Below are positions 24,668 through 32,666 of a stretch of DNA of 64,000 nt, in pieces. The notes below the pieces were generated by a model. That model saw nothing but the letters and a program-made list of their open reading frames with translations, was not told where the DNA came from and ran no database searches. The stretch's first letter is position 1, and each line of letters opens with the position of its first letter. Both the position numbers and the translations under genes were made by a program. The DNA is from an uncultured Lachnospiraceae bacterium (GTDB taxonomy: Bacteria; Bacillota; Clostridia; Lachnospirales; Lachnospiraceae), in assembly GCA_910588215.1 (NCBI GenBank), contig CAJUQJ010000003.1, positions 1-64,000 on the forward strand, given 5' to 3'.

Positions 24668-26209
24668 TTACTCGAGTTCTACCGTCGCTGGCGGTTTCCC
24701 CGTGCAATCATAAAGCACCCGGTTGACCCCCTTCACCTCATTCACGATCCGGTTCGTCACCTTGCCCAACACTTCCCAGGGAATCTGCGCCGCCTCCGCA
24801 GTCATGAAATCGCTGGTCTCCACTGCCCGCAGCGCCACCGCATAATCATAGGTTCTCTCATCCCCCATCACCCCCACGGAACGCATATTGGTCAGCGCCG
24901 CAAAATACTGTCCCAATTCTTTATCCACACCTGCCCTGACAATCTCCTCGCGGTAGATGTAGTCCGCCTCCTGTACCATTCTTACCTTCTCGGCCGTCAC
25001 CTCACCGATGATCCGGATACCAAGTCCCGGTCCCGGGAAAGGTTGACGGAATACAAGGTGTTCCGGTATCCCAAGCTCTAATCCTGCCTTGCGCACCTCA
25101 TCCTTGAAAAGCATCCGCAGCGGTTCAATAATCTCCTTGAAGTCCACGTAGTCCGGCAGGCCGCCTACATTATGATGAGATTTGATCACCGCCGACTTGC
25201 CCAGTCCCGACTCGATCACATCTGGATAAATCGTGCCCTGCACGAGGAAATCCACCGCACCGATCTTCTTCGCCTCTTCCTCGAATACCCGGATAAATTC
25301 CTCACCAATGATCTTACGTTTCTGCTCCGGCTCTATCACACCGGCCAATTTCTCATAGAAGCGCTCCTGAGCATTGACCCGGATAAAATTCAGATCATAA
25401 GATCCCTCCGGCCCAAATACAGCCTCCACTTCATCCCCTTCATTTTTGCGCAGCAATCCGTGATCCACAAAGACACAAGTCAGCTGCTTTCCCACCGCCT
25501 TTGCCAGTATGACTGCCGCCACCGAAGAATCGACCCCACCGGAAAGCGCACACAGCACCTTACCATTTCCTACTTTCTCCCGGATCGCCTGAATAGTCGT
25601 TTCTACGAAGGCGTCCATTTTCCAGTCACCCTTGCAACCACATTGATCTATCACAAAATTCCGCAGCATCTTCATACCCTCTGCCGTATGCATCACCTCC
25701 GGGTGGAACTGCACCGCATACAACTTCTTCTCCGGGCATTCCATCCCGGCCACTGGGCACACCGGCGTATGCGCCGTCACCTTAAACTGCGCCGGTGCCT
25801 TTTCAATATAATCAGTATGACTCATCCAACAGATCGTCTTCTCTGACACTCCTGCAAAAAGACCCGCGCTCTGATCTACCTCCACCTCGGTCTTCCCATA
25901 CTCACTGACCGGCGCAGTGGTCACCACACCACCCAGCAGATGAGCCATCGCCTGTGCTCCGTAACAGATTCCCAGGATTGGGATCCCCAGATCGAAGATA
26001 CCTTGATCGCACAACACCGCTCCTTCTCCATACACGCTGTTGGGTCCGCCGGTAAAAATAATCCCCTTCGGATTCATCTCTTTAATCTTATCCAAACTTA
26101 AATTATACGGATACACCTCACAATAGACATTGCACTCCCTGACCCGTCTTGCGATCAACTGATTATACTGCCCGCCGAAATCCAATACGATAACTTTTTC
26201 TCTATTCAT
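24668..26209 (-). CDS. guaA: GMP synthase (glutamine-hydrolysing)
   Basis: 513 residues, full length. Class I glutaminase with nucleophile Cys82 (GICYGAQ) and catalytic His169/Glu171 (QFHPEV). The ATP pyrophosphatase has SGGVDSS near residue 222, and the C-terminal dimerisation domain ends GKPPATVELE. It converts XMP, glutamine and ATP to GMP, the last step of de novo guanine nucleotide synthesis. This is the normal enzyme; the copy at 17447-18739 has lost the glutaminase. A strong sigma-A promoter is upstream. Confidence 0.96.
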   Translation of the reverse strand: MNREKVIVLDFGGQYNQLIARRVRECNVYCEVYPYNLSLDKIKEMNPKGIIFTGGPNSVYGEGAVLCDQGIFDLGIPILGICYGAQAMAHLLGGVVTTAPVSEYGKTEVEVDQSAGLFAGVSEKTICWMSHTDYIEKAPAQFKVTAHTPVCPVAGMECPEKKLYAVQFHPEVMHTAEGMKMLRNFVIDQCGCKGDWKMDAFVETTIQAIREKVGNGKVLCALSGGVDSSVAAVILAKAVGKQLTCVFVDHGLLRKNEGDEVEAVFGPEGSYDLNFIRVNAQERFYEKLAGVIEPEQKRKIIGEEFIRVFEEEAKKIGAVDFLVQGTIYPDVIESGLGKSAVIKSHHNVGGLPDYVDFKEIIEPLRMLFKDEVRKAGLELGIPEHLVFRQPFPGPGLGIRIIGEVTAEKVRMVQEADYIYREEIVRAGVDKELGQYFAALTNMRSVGVMGDERTYDYAVALRAVETSDFMTAEAAQIPWEVLGKVTNRIVNEVKGVNRVLYDCTGKPPATVELE

Positions 26210-26358
26210 GTACTCTCTCCACTTTCCTCCTGTACGCTCTGTCGATTCAGCTTATAGGAACCACCCCGGCTTTTCCTAATGGCATCTCTGATGGCGTTCC
26301 TGCACTGACTTATACCACACATAGCATCTATTAACGTTTTCGAGTCATTCCCTGCCTT

Positions 26359-26387
26359 ATTTTATCGCTTCCCCAAAATTCTGTCAA
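26359..26387 (-). promoter_or_regulatory. guaA2 promoter
   Basis: Minus strand TTGACA (26387-26382), 17 bp, TAAAAT (26364-26359). The leader to the ATG is ~145 nt and includes an AGGAA/TTCCT stem; I do not recognise a purine or PRPP riboswitch in it. Confidence 0.7.
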
Positions 26388-26411
26388 AATATATTTCCTA
26401 CTGTATCTATT

Positions 26412-27779
26412 CTATTTCCGCAAAGCCTTTTCCCATTTCCCCCTGCGAAACCGCATCCAGTAGCAGGCACCGCGGAACATCCAGTCTATCGTCATGGCGA
26501 TCCAGATACCGATCAGTTCCAAATGAAATACGTTGCTGAAAAAGTAGGCCGTGCCAATCCGGAACACCCACATGGATACGATAGAGATCGCCATCGTCCA
26601 CATCACATCGCCCGCCGCCCGCAAAGTATTCGGCAGCGTAAAGGATGGCACCCACGCAAACATACACATAAAAGCATGAAACCGGATGACCTGCACTGCA
26701 AGCTCCTCCGTCTCCGGCGTCAGATGATAGAGTAAAAGCATCGCCCTGCACAGAATGATCATCAGCACCGATACCACGATCATACACAGATTTGTCAGAC
26801 GCATCAGTTTTTTCGTATAATATCGGGTCTGCTCGAAATCTCCCGCACCGATACAATAGGAAGCCACTGACAGCAGCGCGAGATTGATCGCCATCCCCGG
26901 CAGAATATTAAAGTTCGCGATCGTGCCACAGACTGCATTGGCAGCAATGGCCGATGTACCGAACGTGGATACTAGACTTAAGAGCAATATTTTTCCCAAC
27001 TGAAAAAGGCTGTTCTCCAGACCGTTAGGAACCCCGATATACAGGATTCTTTTGATCAGTCCAAAGTCCATCTTCGCGGTCACTCGGTGCCTGAAATGGA
27101 TCACTCTGCCCTCCTGGAAAAGCAGATAAAAGATCATGCCCGCCGCCACCGTTCTCGACAACGTGGTGGAGATCGCTGCACCTGCCACTCCCATCTTGAA
27201 GCCGTAAATAAGTGTGGCATTACCGATCAGATTCAGCAGATTCATCAGCAAAGATATATACATCGTAATCTTAGAATTGCCCATGGCGCGGAAAAGCGCC
27301 GCACAGCCGTTGTAAAGCGCCAACGGACAGATGGAAAGACCCGTGATGATCAGATAAGTAGTGGCACTGGACATGACCCCAGCCTCCACCTGCCCGAAGA
27401 TTGCCCGCAGAATCGACCTATGTGCACCGAGCAGTACCACCGTAGTCACAGCCGAAGCATATAGCAGGAAAAGGACCATCTGCCACGCAGACCGTCCCGC
27501 CTCTTCCTCTCTGCGCTGCCCCAGAGCATGTCCGGCCACCACGGCGCCGCCGGTGGCAAGTGCCGAGAAAACCTGAATGACCAGAATATTGATGTTATCC
27601 ACCAACGAGACACCCGACACCGCCGCCTCTCCCACGCCGGAAATCATAACAGTATCCAGCATACCGACCAAGATAGCCAGAAGCTGTTCCATGATCAATG
27701 GCAGGATCAGTTTCTTAAGATCCGCATTGCTGTATATCGTCCCCTGTTCTTCTTTTTCCTTTTCTTTCGTACGCATCAT
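26412..27779 (-). CDS. MATE family efflux transporter
   Basis: 455 residues, about 12 membrane helices in two similar halves (MLDTVMISGVGEAAVSGVSL; later IAANAVCGTIANFNIL). Cation-coupled exporter of drugs or metabolites; substrate unknown. The start is ATG 27779 or the next ATG at 27776; the reading ..EEQGTIYSNADLKKLILPLI is typical. Upstream AAGGATG is the likely RBS. Monocistronic on the minus strand. Confidence 0.9.
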   Translation of the reverse strand: MMRTKEKEKEEQGTIYSNADLKKLILPLIMEQLLAILVGMLDTVMISGVGEAAVSGVSLVDNINILVIQVFSALATGGAVVAGHALGQRREEEAGRSAWQMVLFLLYASAVTTVVLLGAHRSILRAIFGQVEAGVMSSATTYLIITGLSICPLALYNGCAALFRAMGNSKITMYISLLMNLLNLIGNATLIYGFKMGVAGAAISTTLSRTVAAGMIFYLLFQEGRVIHFRHRVTAKMDFGLIKRILYIGVPNGLENSLFQLGKILLLSLVSTFGTSAIAANAVCGTIANFNILPGMAINLALLSVASYCIGAGDFEQTRYYTKKLMRLTNLCMIVVSVLMIILCRAMLLLYHLTPETEELAVQVIRFHAFMCMFAWVPSFTLPNTLRAAGDVMWTMAISIVSMWVFRIGTAYFFSNVFHLELIGIWIAMTIDWMFRGACYWMRFRRGKWEKALRK

Positions 27780-28007
27780 CCTTCAACATCCTTGATTAGA
27801 TTTATAGTAAACCTCATCATGCTCAGCCTGCCGACTAGCTGGCCGCATAGCCATCCATGCTATGAAAGTCGAAGAACTTTCATAGTAATTCTTAACCTAT
27901 TCTATGCCCATCCGTCCCCAATGTAAAGTGAAATCAAAAGTCTTTTCATAACAGCAGAATAGATGCACCGGCCTGCCTGGACTGTTCCATTTCTATATAA
28001 CATACAT

Positions 28008-28154
28008 TTAGCATACATGCTGATGCAGATATTTCTCTCTCGTCGCCAGTCCACCGCGGATATGTCTCTCCGACTTATTAACGTCGAGAACTTTCCTTGC
28101 CTCTGCCGCCAGTGACGGGTTCAATTGCGCAAGACGGTCTGTTACATCCTTATG
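28008..28154 (-). CDS. spoIIID: spoIIID, 3' part (split gene)
   Basis: 48 codons and stop: HKDVTDRLAQLNPSLAAEAR, then KVLDVNKSERHIRGGLATRE, then KYLHQHVC. This is the conserved C-terminal half of the sporulation regulator SpoIIID (B. subtilis: HKDLTERL.. RHLRGGEATKLKY). It has no start or RBS: directly upstream lies the recombinase gene in another frame. The missing N-terminal 37 codons are at 37836-37949. Joining the two at the shared TACATA gives an uninterrupted 85-codon gene. SpoIIID is a mother-cell transcription factor acting with sigma-E. Confidence 0.92.
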   Translation of the reverse strand, partial: HKDVTDRLAQLNPSLAAEARKVLDVNKSERHIRGGLATREKYLHQHVC

Positions 28155-29763
28155 TATGGTTGTCACAAATACGAACGGTATTTTCATTCATAGAATTGCC
28201 GTTTGATTTGGAGTCTTCTCCACACACGTCATCCATACCGCTGTCAATCAATACGGTTTCGTCAAGCCCCAGTTCTCCAAACAAACGCAGATAGATTTCC
28301 ACATTTCCTTCCTTATCCACTTCTATCTTTTGTATGATCTTTTTCAACTGTGCATTTGTCATCTGCCGCACATCTGTGATATCCTCAATCTGCTTGAAAG
28401 TATTATTTAGCACGCCTTCCAACTGCTCACCCTTGGTCAGATGATAGGATACCATTTTCAACTCGTTTTCCAGACGCTCAATCTCTTTTCTGGAACCACC
28501 GATCTTCTCATTCAATTCCTCTCTGGAAATCAAATCGTCCTCATACATATTCATGTATTTCTCTCTGGCTCTTGTCAGCCTGTTTAACTGGCTCTTTAAT
28601 TCCTTTTCATATTCAATGTTTTCGTCCTTCGCCTTATATACCCGCTGAAATTCACCGACCACATGGCGGATTACTTTTTTCTTCTGGCTGAGCATCTGAT
28701 TGAAATACTTCTGCAGCACATTGATCAGCTCGTCCTCATCAACGGAAACCGCGTTCGGACAGCTATCCGCGCCTTTTCCGTTATGCCCGGAACATACCCA
28801 GCGGATATAAGTATTTTTATAGGTGCGCACCGTTCTGCGGAACGACCAGCCACATTCCTTACAGCGGATTAAGGTAGAAAAAAGATGCTTATTGCTCTGC
28901 CGCTCTTTCTTCATATTAAAAGCTGCGTGTCGGCCATGAAGAATCTCCTGTGCCTTTTCATAATCTTCTTGCTCAATAATTTTCAGTTCTGGACGCTCTA
29001 CGACCATCCATTCCGTCTCGTCCTTTTCTTTCCTCTGCCCGGTCAGAAAATCCGCCACTTCCTCTTTTCCATTTATGATCTTGCCTGTGTACAGTTCATT
29101 GGTCAGAATCCGGCAGACTGCGTTCTGGCTCCAACTGCAGCCTCGCTTCGTTCTAATACCGCGCTCATTCAGCATATTGGCTATCTTAGCGGCACCGCAG
29201 TTCTCCTGCAGATACCACCGATAAATCTGTTTTACGATATCCGCTTCCTGACGGTTGATTTCCAGATTAAAATAATCACCGATCGTCTTATCATATCCAT
29301 ACACAATATTGGGAACTCGCCCTTTTTCGGCGTTCATTTTCTTGCCAAATTTCACACGCTTGGAAGTGTTCGCGCTTTCCTCCTGCGCCAAAGCACCAAA
29401 AATGGTCAGCACAAATTCACTGTTTCCCATGCTGGTCATATTGGCAGTAAGGAACTGCGTTTCAATTCCCAGCGCTTTCAGTTTGCGGACATTCTGGAGC
29501 AAGTCCACCGTATTTCTGGCGAAACGGGAGATATCCTTAACCACCACCATATCAAATAGTCCATGTTCGGCATCAGACATCATTTTCAGAAACTCCCTGC
29601 GGTTCTTGATCTTTGTGCCGGAGATGCCTTCATCCGCATATAATCTGACCAATGTATCCCCTGTTTTCTTTGTATATTCGGCAAAAAATTGTTTTTGCGC
29701 TTCCAAGCTGTTAAGCTGATCCTCTTTTTCTGTAGAGACGCGGCAGTATGCGGCTATGTTCAT
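28150..29763 (-). CDS. Large serine recombinase
   Basis: 537 residues from ATG 29763 (GGGAG upstream). N-terminal resolvase domain with catalytic Ser10 (YCRVSTEKE) and the RFARNTVDLL / SMGNSEFVLTIFGALAQEES core. Then come a recombinase domain (NERGIRTKRGCSWSQNAVCR), a zinc ribbon (CKECGWSF..CSGHNG..CPNA) and a long coiled coil. It is the same class as SpoIVCA, which excises skin. Its last codons (..CDNHT stop) run through the spoIIID attachment site. In the excised circle the frame would continue 18 codons past Thr (YGSNKIERFVNKVVWEVK), so excision changes its C-terminus. No certain sporulation promoter seen. Confidence 0.93.
   Translation of the reverse strand: MNIAAYCRVSTEKEDQLNSLEAQKQFFAEYTKKTGDTLVRLYADEGISGTKIKNRREFLKMMSDAEHGLFDMVVVKDISRFARNTVDLLQNVRKLKALGIETQFLTANMTSMGNSEFVLTIFGALAQEESANTSKRVKFGKKMNAEKGRVPNIVYGYDKTIGDYFNLEINRQEADIVKQIYRWYLQENCGAAKIANMLNERGIRTKRGCSWSQNAVCRILTNELYTGKIINGKEEVADFLTGQRKEKDETEWMVVERPELKIIEQEDYEKAQEILHGRHAAFNMKKERQSNKHLFSTLIRCKECGWSFRRTVRTYKNTYIRWVCSGHNGKGADSCPNAVSVDEDELINVLQKYFNQMLSQKKKVIRHVVGEFQRVYKAKDENIEYEKELKSQLNRLTRAREKYMNMYEDDLISREELNEKIGGSRKEIERLENELKMVSYHLTKGEQLEGVLNNTFKQIEDITDVRQMTNAQLKKIIQKIEVDKEGNVEIYLRLFGELGLDETVLIDSGMDDVCGEDSKSNGNSMNENTVRICDNHT
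28151..28156. other. Attachment core of the spoIIID element, 3' side
   Basis: TATGTA (TACATA on the coding strand). In coding sense the site reads TACATAAGGATGTAACA, against TACATACGGTAGTAACA at the other end: 14 of 17 identical with no gaps. The stop codon of the recombinase gene overlaps this site. Confidence 0.7.
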
Positions 29764-29801
29764 GTGATGCTCCCCTATTTCTTCTATAGTTTCTGTTACA
29801 T

Positions 29802-30020
29802 CTATCTTATAATATAGGGGGCAAAAAGACAAGACTTTTCATGCATCCTGTCCCTGCCGTCTTCTGACTCTGCTCCGTAATTTAGCTGATCTGCGGCCGT
29901 TTTGACAGCCTGCTCAACTTTTTTCTCATTCACTTCCATAAATACTTTCAATATGTAGTCGGCGGTCACGTCCGCCGGATTGGGGTTGTGAAACCGATAA
30001 TTCAATTTCTGCTTTTTCAC
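29802..30020 (-). CDS. Small recombinase-associated protein
   Basis: 72 residues from GTG 30020 (AGGAGG 12 bp upstream): VKKQKLNYRFHNPNPADVTA, then DYILKVFMEVNEKKVEQAVK. Proteins with this YRFHNPN..TADYILK signature commonly precede serine recombinases in clostridial elements. It may be an accessory or directionality factor, by association only. It ends 39 bp before the recombinase start. Confidence 0.6.
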   Translation of the reverse strand: MKKQKLNYRFHNPNPADVTADYILKVFMEVNEKKVEQAVKTAADQLNYGAESEDGRDRMHEKSCLFAPYIIR

Positions 30021-30168
30021 AGCGGTGTGATACCTCCTCTCTGACACCCTTTGTCAATCTTATGAGATTAATTTCTAAAATAGACGCGCATGAAATATCT
30101 GTTTATCGTTCTCTCTCTTTCTCAGAATATATTATTGAGAAACTCCGAGATATGAAATATCTATTCAA
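30021..30168. other. Leader of the recombinase operon
   Basis: AT-rich. On the minus strand a CATAAGAT (near 30060) with TCTATTT about 13 bp upstream weakly resembles a sigma-E promoter. TTGACA near 30057 has no matching -10. No firm call. Confidence 0.25.
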
Positions 30169-30321
30169 TTAATTCTCCAATATCGATAATTTGATATAGA
30201 GTTTTCGTATAATCTTTAAATAGTCCGTAACTTTAATCTTTTGATCCGACTCAAACCTTGCCTGTTGATTTCCTATCAATTGAGAAAGTCGATCATTAAA
30301 ATCTTTGAATTCTTTTTCTGT
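30169..30321 (-). pseudogene. C-terminal remnant of an unrecognised gene
   Basis: 50 codons without a start: TEKEFKDFNDRLSQLIGNQQ, then ARFESDQKIKVTDYLKIIRK, then LYIKLSILEN stop. Protein-like composition, no family recognised. Part of the decayed centre of the spoIIID element. Confidence 0.35.
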
Positions 30322-30395
30322 TTAATTCCCTGACATTAAATTAGAATCACAGCAAAATTACAAAAAAAGCATATAGGAAGTGCGCAAATCAAAGA

Positions 30396-30447
30396 CCCCG
30401 CTGCAAGCAACGGGGTATCAAACTTGCAGCGCTGCAGAGCAGCGGGG
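30396..30447. repeat. GC-rich hairpin repeat
   Basis: CCCCGCTGC (30396-30404) and GCAGCGGGG (30439-30447) are perfect inverses. A shorter CCCCG/CGGGG pair and a CTTGCAGC copy lie inside. Much more GC-rich than its surroundings. The flanking 30322-30628 shows no gene. Confidence 0.5.
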
Positions 30448-30628
30448 TATTTGACCCTCGCGGCAGTCGCCAAATGTCTGCAAGCAGCCACTTGGCTCGT
30501 TGCTCGCGGGAATAAAATAACGTATCTCGAAGCCTTCCATGAATTTCACATTCCGCGCTCTCTTGTCGGAATTTAGTCATCATGTTATCAATAGTTTCTC
30601 GGATTTCAACAAAATTATCGACATACCA

Positions 30629-31110
30629 CTACAGAAAACAATAATAAAAGGTTGATACCAGAAACGGTTTATGACGATAATATATATCAAGTATCTTCCC
30701 ATTCGGAGGTGTAGTAATATCCGCTACCAATATACGTGAAATAGTAGTCTCTCTGCCAACTAAATACTCTCCGCTAAAAACAACATTTCCTCCAAAGTTT
30801 TTCTGTACCGATATGTTTCCTTCTTTATGGCCTCGCCCTGTGTCATCGCTAATTCTCCGAATAATTTCTTCAGCAGTATCTCCATTTCTTTTCTTTATTC
30901 CGTTAGATTCTGCTGTATGCAAATCATCAGCACTGTGCATGGCGAAAACCCGGCATCAGTAAACGCCTTTCTTGCAAGTCCTGAAATTACATGTGCAACA
31001 AGTACTCTGCCAATTTCGTAGCTGAGGTCAATCACTTCCCACATTCCCTCAAATACTTCTTTCTTGGTAAGACTCAAGTCGATATTCAACTTAAATGATG
31101 ATTCAGTCAA
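30629..31110 (-). pseudogene. DUF927/VirE-type helicase, broken
   Basis: Two adjacent frames make one decayed gene. The first part (31110-30895) reads SLTKKEVFEGMWEVIDLSYE, then IGRVLVAHVISGLARKAF and FSPCTVLMI. A frameshift then leads to the second (ending 30629) with NVVFSGEYLVGRETTISRIL and VADITTPPNGKILD. The order and motifs are those of a plasmid/phage DUF927-like ATPase, but the Walker A segment is lost at the shift. Confidence 0.6.
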
Positions 31111-31497
31111 TTCAAGCTGTCATTCAGCGCCTCCAATCTGTCAAATTATACCAGTATCTTTTGACATAAATTCAATCATAAAGCGTTTGCTTTTGCTCAC
31201 CATAAAATGAATACACTTTATGAAACATAAGAATCCCCATGCCACAACCGGCACAGGGATCATTTTTAATCACAAATCTATATGTACTTTTTATCCATAT
31301 TCAGTTTCCCTCGGCAATGCACTACCGTAGATGGAGCTCGTCTGTAAAAATCCCCTCATAATCCTGTAATCCATGGAACATTCCGTCAACAATGACTGTA
31401 TCATCCTATATCCGGATCCTCATAGCGAGAACCCCATGCCATGAGCGGCACGGGATTCTGTTCTGTCCGGAACCGGATAGAATCATAGCATCCCTTT
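31111..31497. other. Decayed sequence, no intact gene
   Basis: Two related hairpins (ATCCCCATGCC..GGCACAGGGAT near 31225 and CCCCATGCC..GGCACGGGAT near 31432). A short protein-like minus-strand stretch (TVIVDGMFHGLQDYEGIFTD) lies around 31330-31400. Nothing complete. Confidence 0.35.
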
Positions 31498-31715
31498 TCA
31501 TAGTGTGTCTGCACTGACACAACTGCTGTAAATGCCTTTCATTTCCTTTTTAAACTCCGATACCGTATACTGATTCTTTATCACGCTTCAACTTTCTGCC
31601 AGAGCCATGCGGCGCAGAGTAATTCCACTCTGCATTGCCTTTTCCAATGCCTAAGATAATCCCGTCCCGCATATTTGCCGGAATGACTACCGGTTCTCTC
31701 TTTTTCGCAGAGATA
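31498..31715 (-). pseudogene. rtcB RNA ligase remnant, frameshifted
   Basis: Starts SAKKREPVVIPANMRDGIIL, then GIGKGNAEWNYSAPHGSGRK, the conserved RtcB segment before the C-terminal active-site region. It then changes frame to QYTVSEFKKEMKGIYSSCVS ADT and stops. Only about 75 codons of the ~400-codon RtcB remain. Clear decay inside the spoIIID element. Confidence 0.75.
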
Positions 31716-31815
31716 GAATATTATGAAAATACCAGATGTGACCATAATATTACGTCAATTTGTGAACAATTAGCATAAATATAAACAAAAAGATAGGGAT
31801 TCAATGATTATGAAT

Positions 31816-32538
31816 TCAAAGCCCAAAGATTTTCAGATAATCCTTCTGCCGGATAATCCTATCACTGGGCTGATCCGCGTTCTCCATCATTTTCTCCACC
31901 CGGTCTGCCAGAGTCACGTCAATCAGCCTTCCTACATCCAGCCCGCGCAATTCAAAAAACAGCAGAGGGTTCTCGTCAAACCTCGCTCCAACTCCATATA
32001 AAACCGCCGCCACATGTTTGCACATAAGCGCCCAGTCGGGACAGCTGCAGCCAAACCCAATCTCCCTCGGCTCTGGAAAGAGTCCTCCCCGTTGCAGAAA
32101 AGCTTCTCTGAGCTCCTCCGGAAAGTTTCCTTCCATCAACACCTCCAGATTTTGAATCTTATCTCCGCACAAAGCAATGATATTCTGACAGCGTTCCTCC
32201 GAAAGCGGACTGATTCTGATCTCTACTTTATAAGGCGTCTTCCTGCGCCCCTGTACTCTTGCGTTAATCTTCCCCTTCTGTATCTGCAAGTCAACCACCG
32301 CCCCGGTTCTGACATATCTTTTACCCCGGTCAAGCCTGCTCTCATAATCCGCATAGCGCTCCAGATTCTCACACCACGCTTTCCCCCACCATTCCTTTGC
32401 AATGGCTCTCCCAGATATGATGACCGGGGAGAGAACCTTTCCTTTTTTCTTCTCTTTCTGTACCGTGTCTGCAGCATTTTTCCTGATTTTTTCTTCTGAC
32501 GGCTGTTCATAAACAGTATTTTCCCAATACCGGCTCAT
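31816..32538 (-). CDS. SWIM zinc-finger protein
   Basis: 240 residues. SWIM motif Cys164-x-Cys166 .. Cys173-x-His175 (GCSCPDWALMCKHVAAVLYG). The N-terminal part (EWWGKAWCENLERYADYESR) is typical of SWIM proteins encoded beside SNF2 helicases. Zinc-dependent DNA or protein binding is likely. It follows the SNF2 gene by 128 bp in the same direction. Role unknown; a defence or DNA-repair role has been speculated for such pairs, not shown here. Confidence 0.88.
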   Translation of the reverse strand: MSRYWENTVYEQPSEEKIRKNAADTVQKEKKKGKVLSPVIISGRAIAKEWWGKAWCENLERYADYESRLDRGKRYVRTGAVVDLQIQKGKINARVQGRRKTPYKVEIRISPLSEERCQNIIALCGDKIQNLEVLMEGNFPEELREAFLQRGGLFPEPREIGFGCSCPDWALMCKHVAAVLYGVGARFDENPLLFFELRGLDVGRLIDVTLADRVEKMMENADQPSDRIIRQKDYLKIFGL

Positions 32539-32666
32539 ATTGTCTGTCCCTCCCTGCCCATTCCAAATCGCCTTCGCGAAGACCAGATTCCTTTCTGACC
32601 CAATTTACATATTCACACGGACTTTGCAGCAAGTGCAAAGTCCTGAGCCAAACTGTTACGGTTTTC

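Noticed and set aside
26210..26411. Purine or PRPP riboswitch in the guaA2 leader
   Set aside because: The leader has a stem but none of the conserved junction sequences I know for these classes; only the promoter is claimed.
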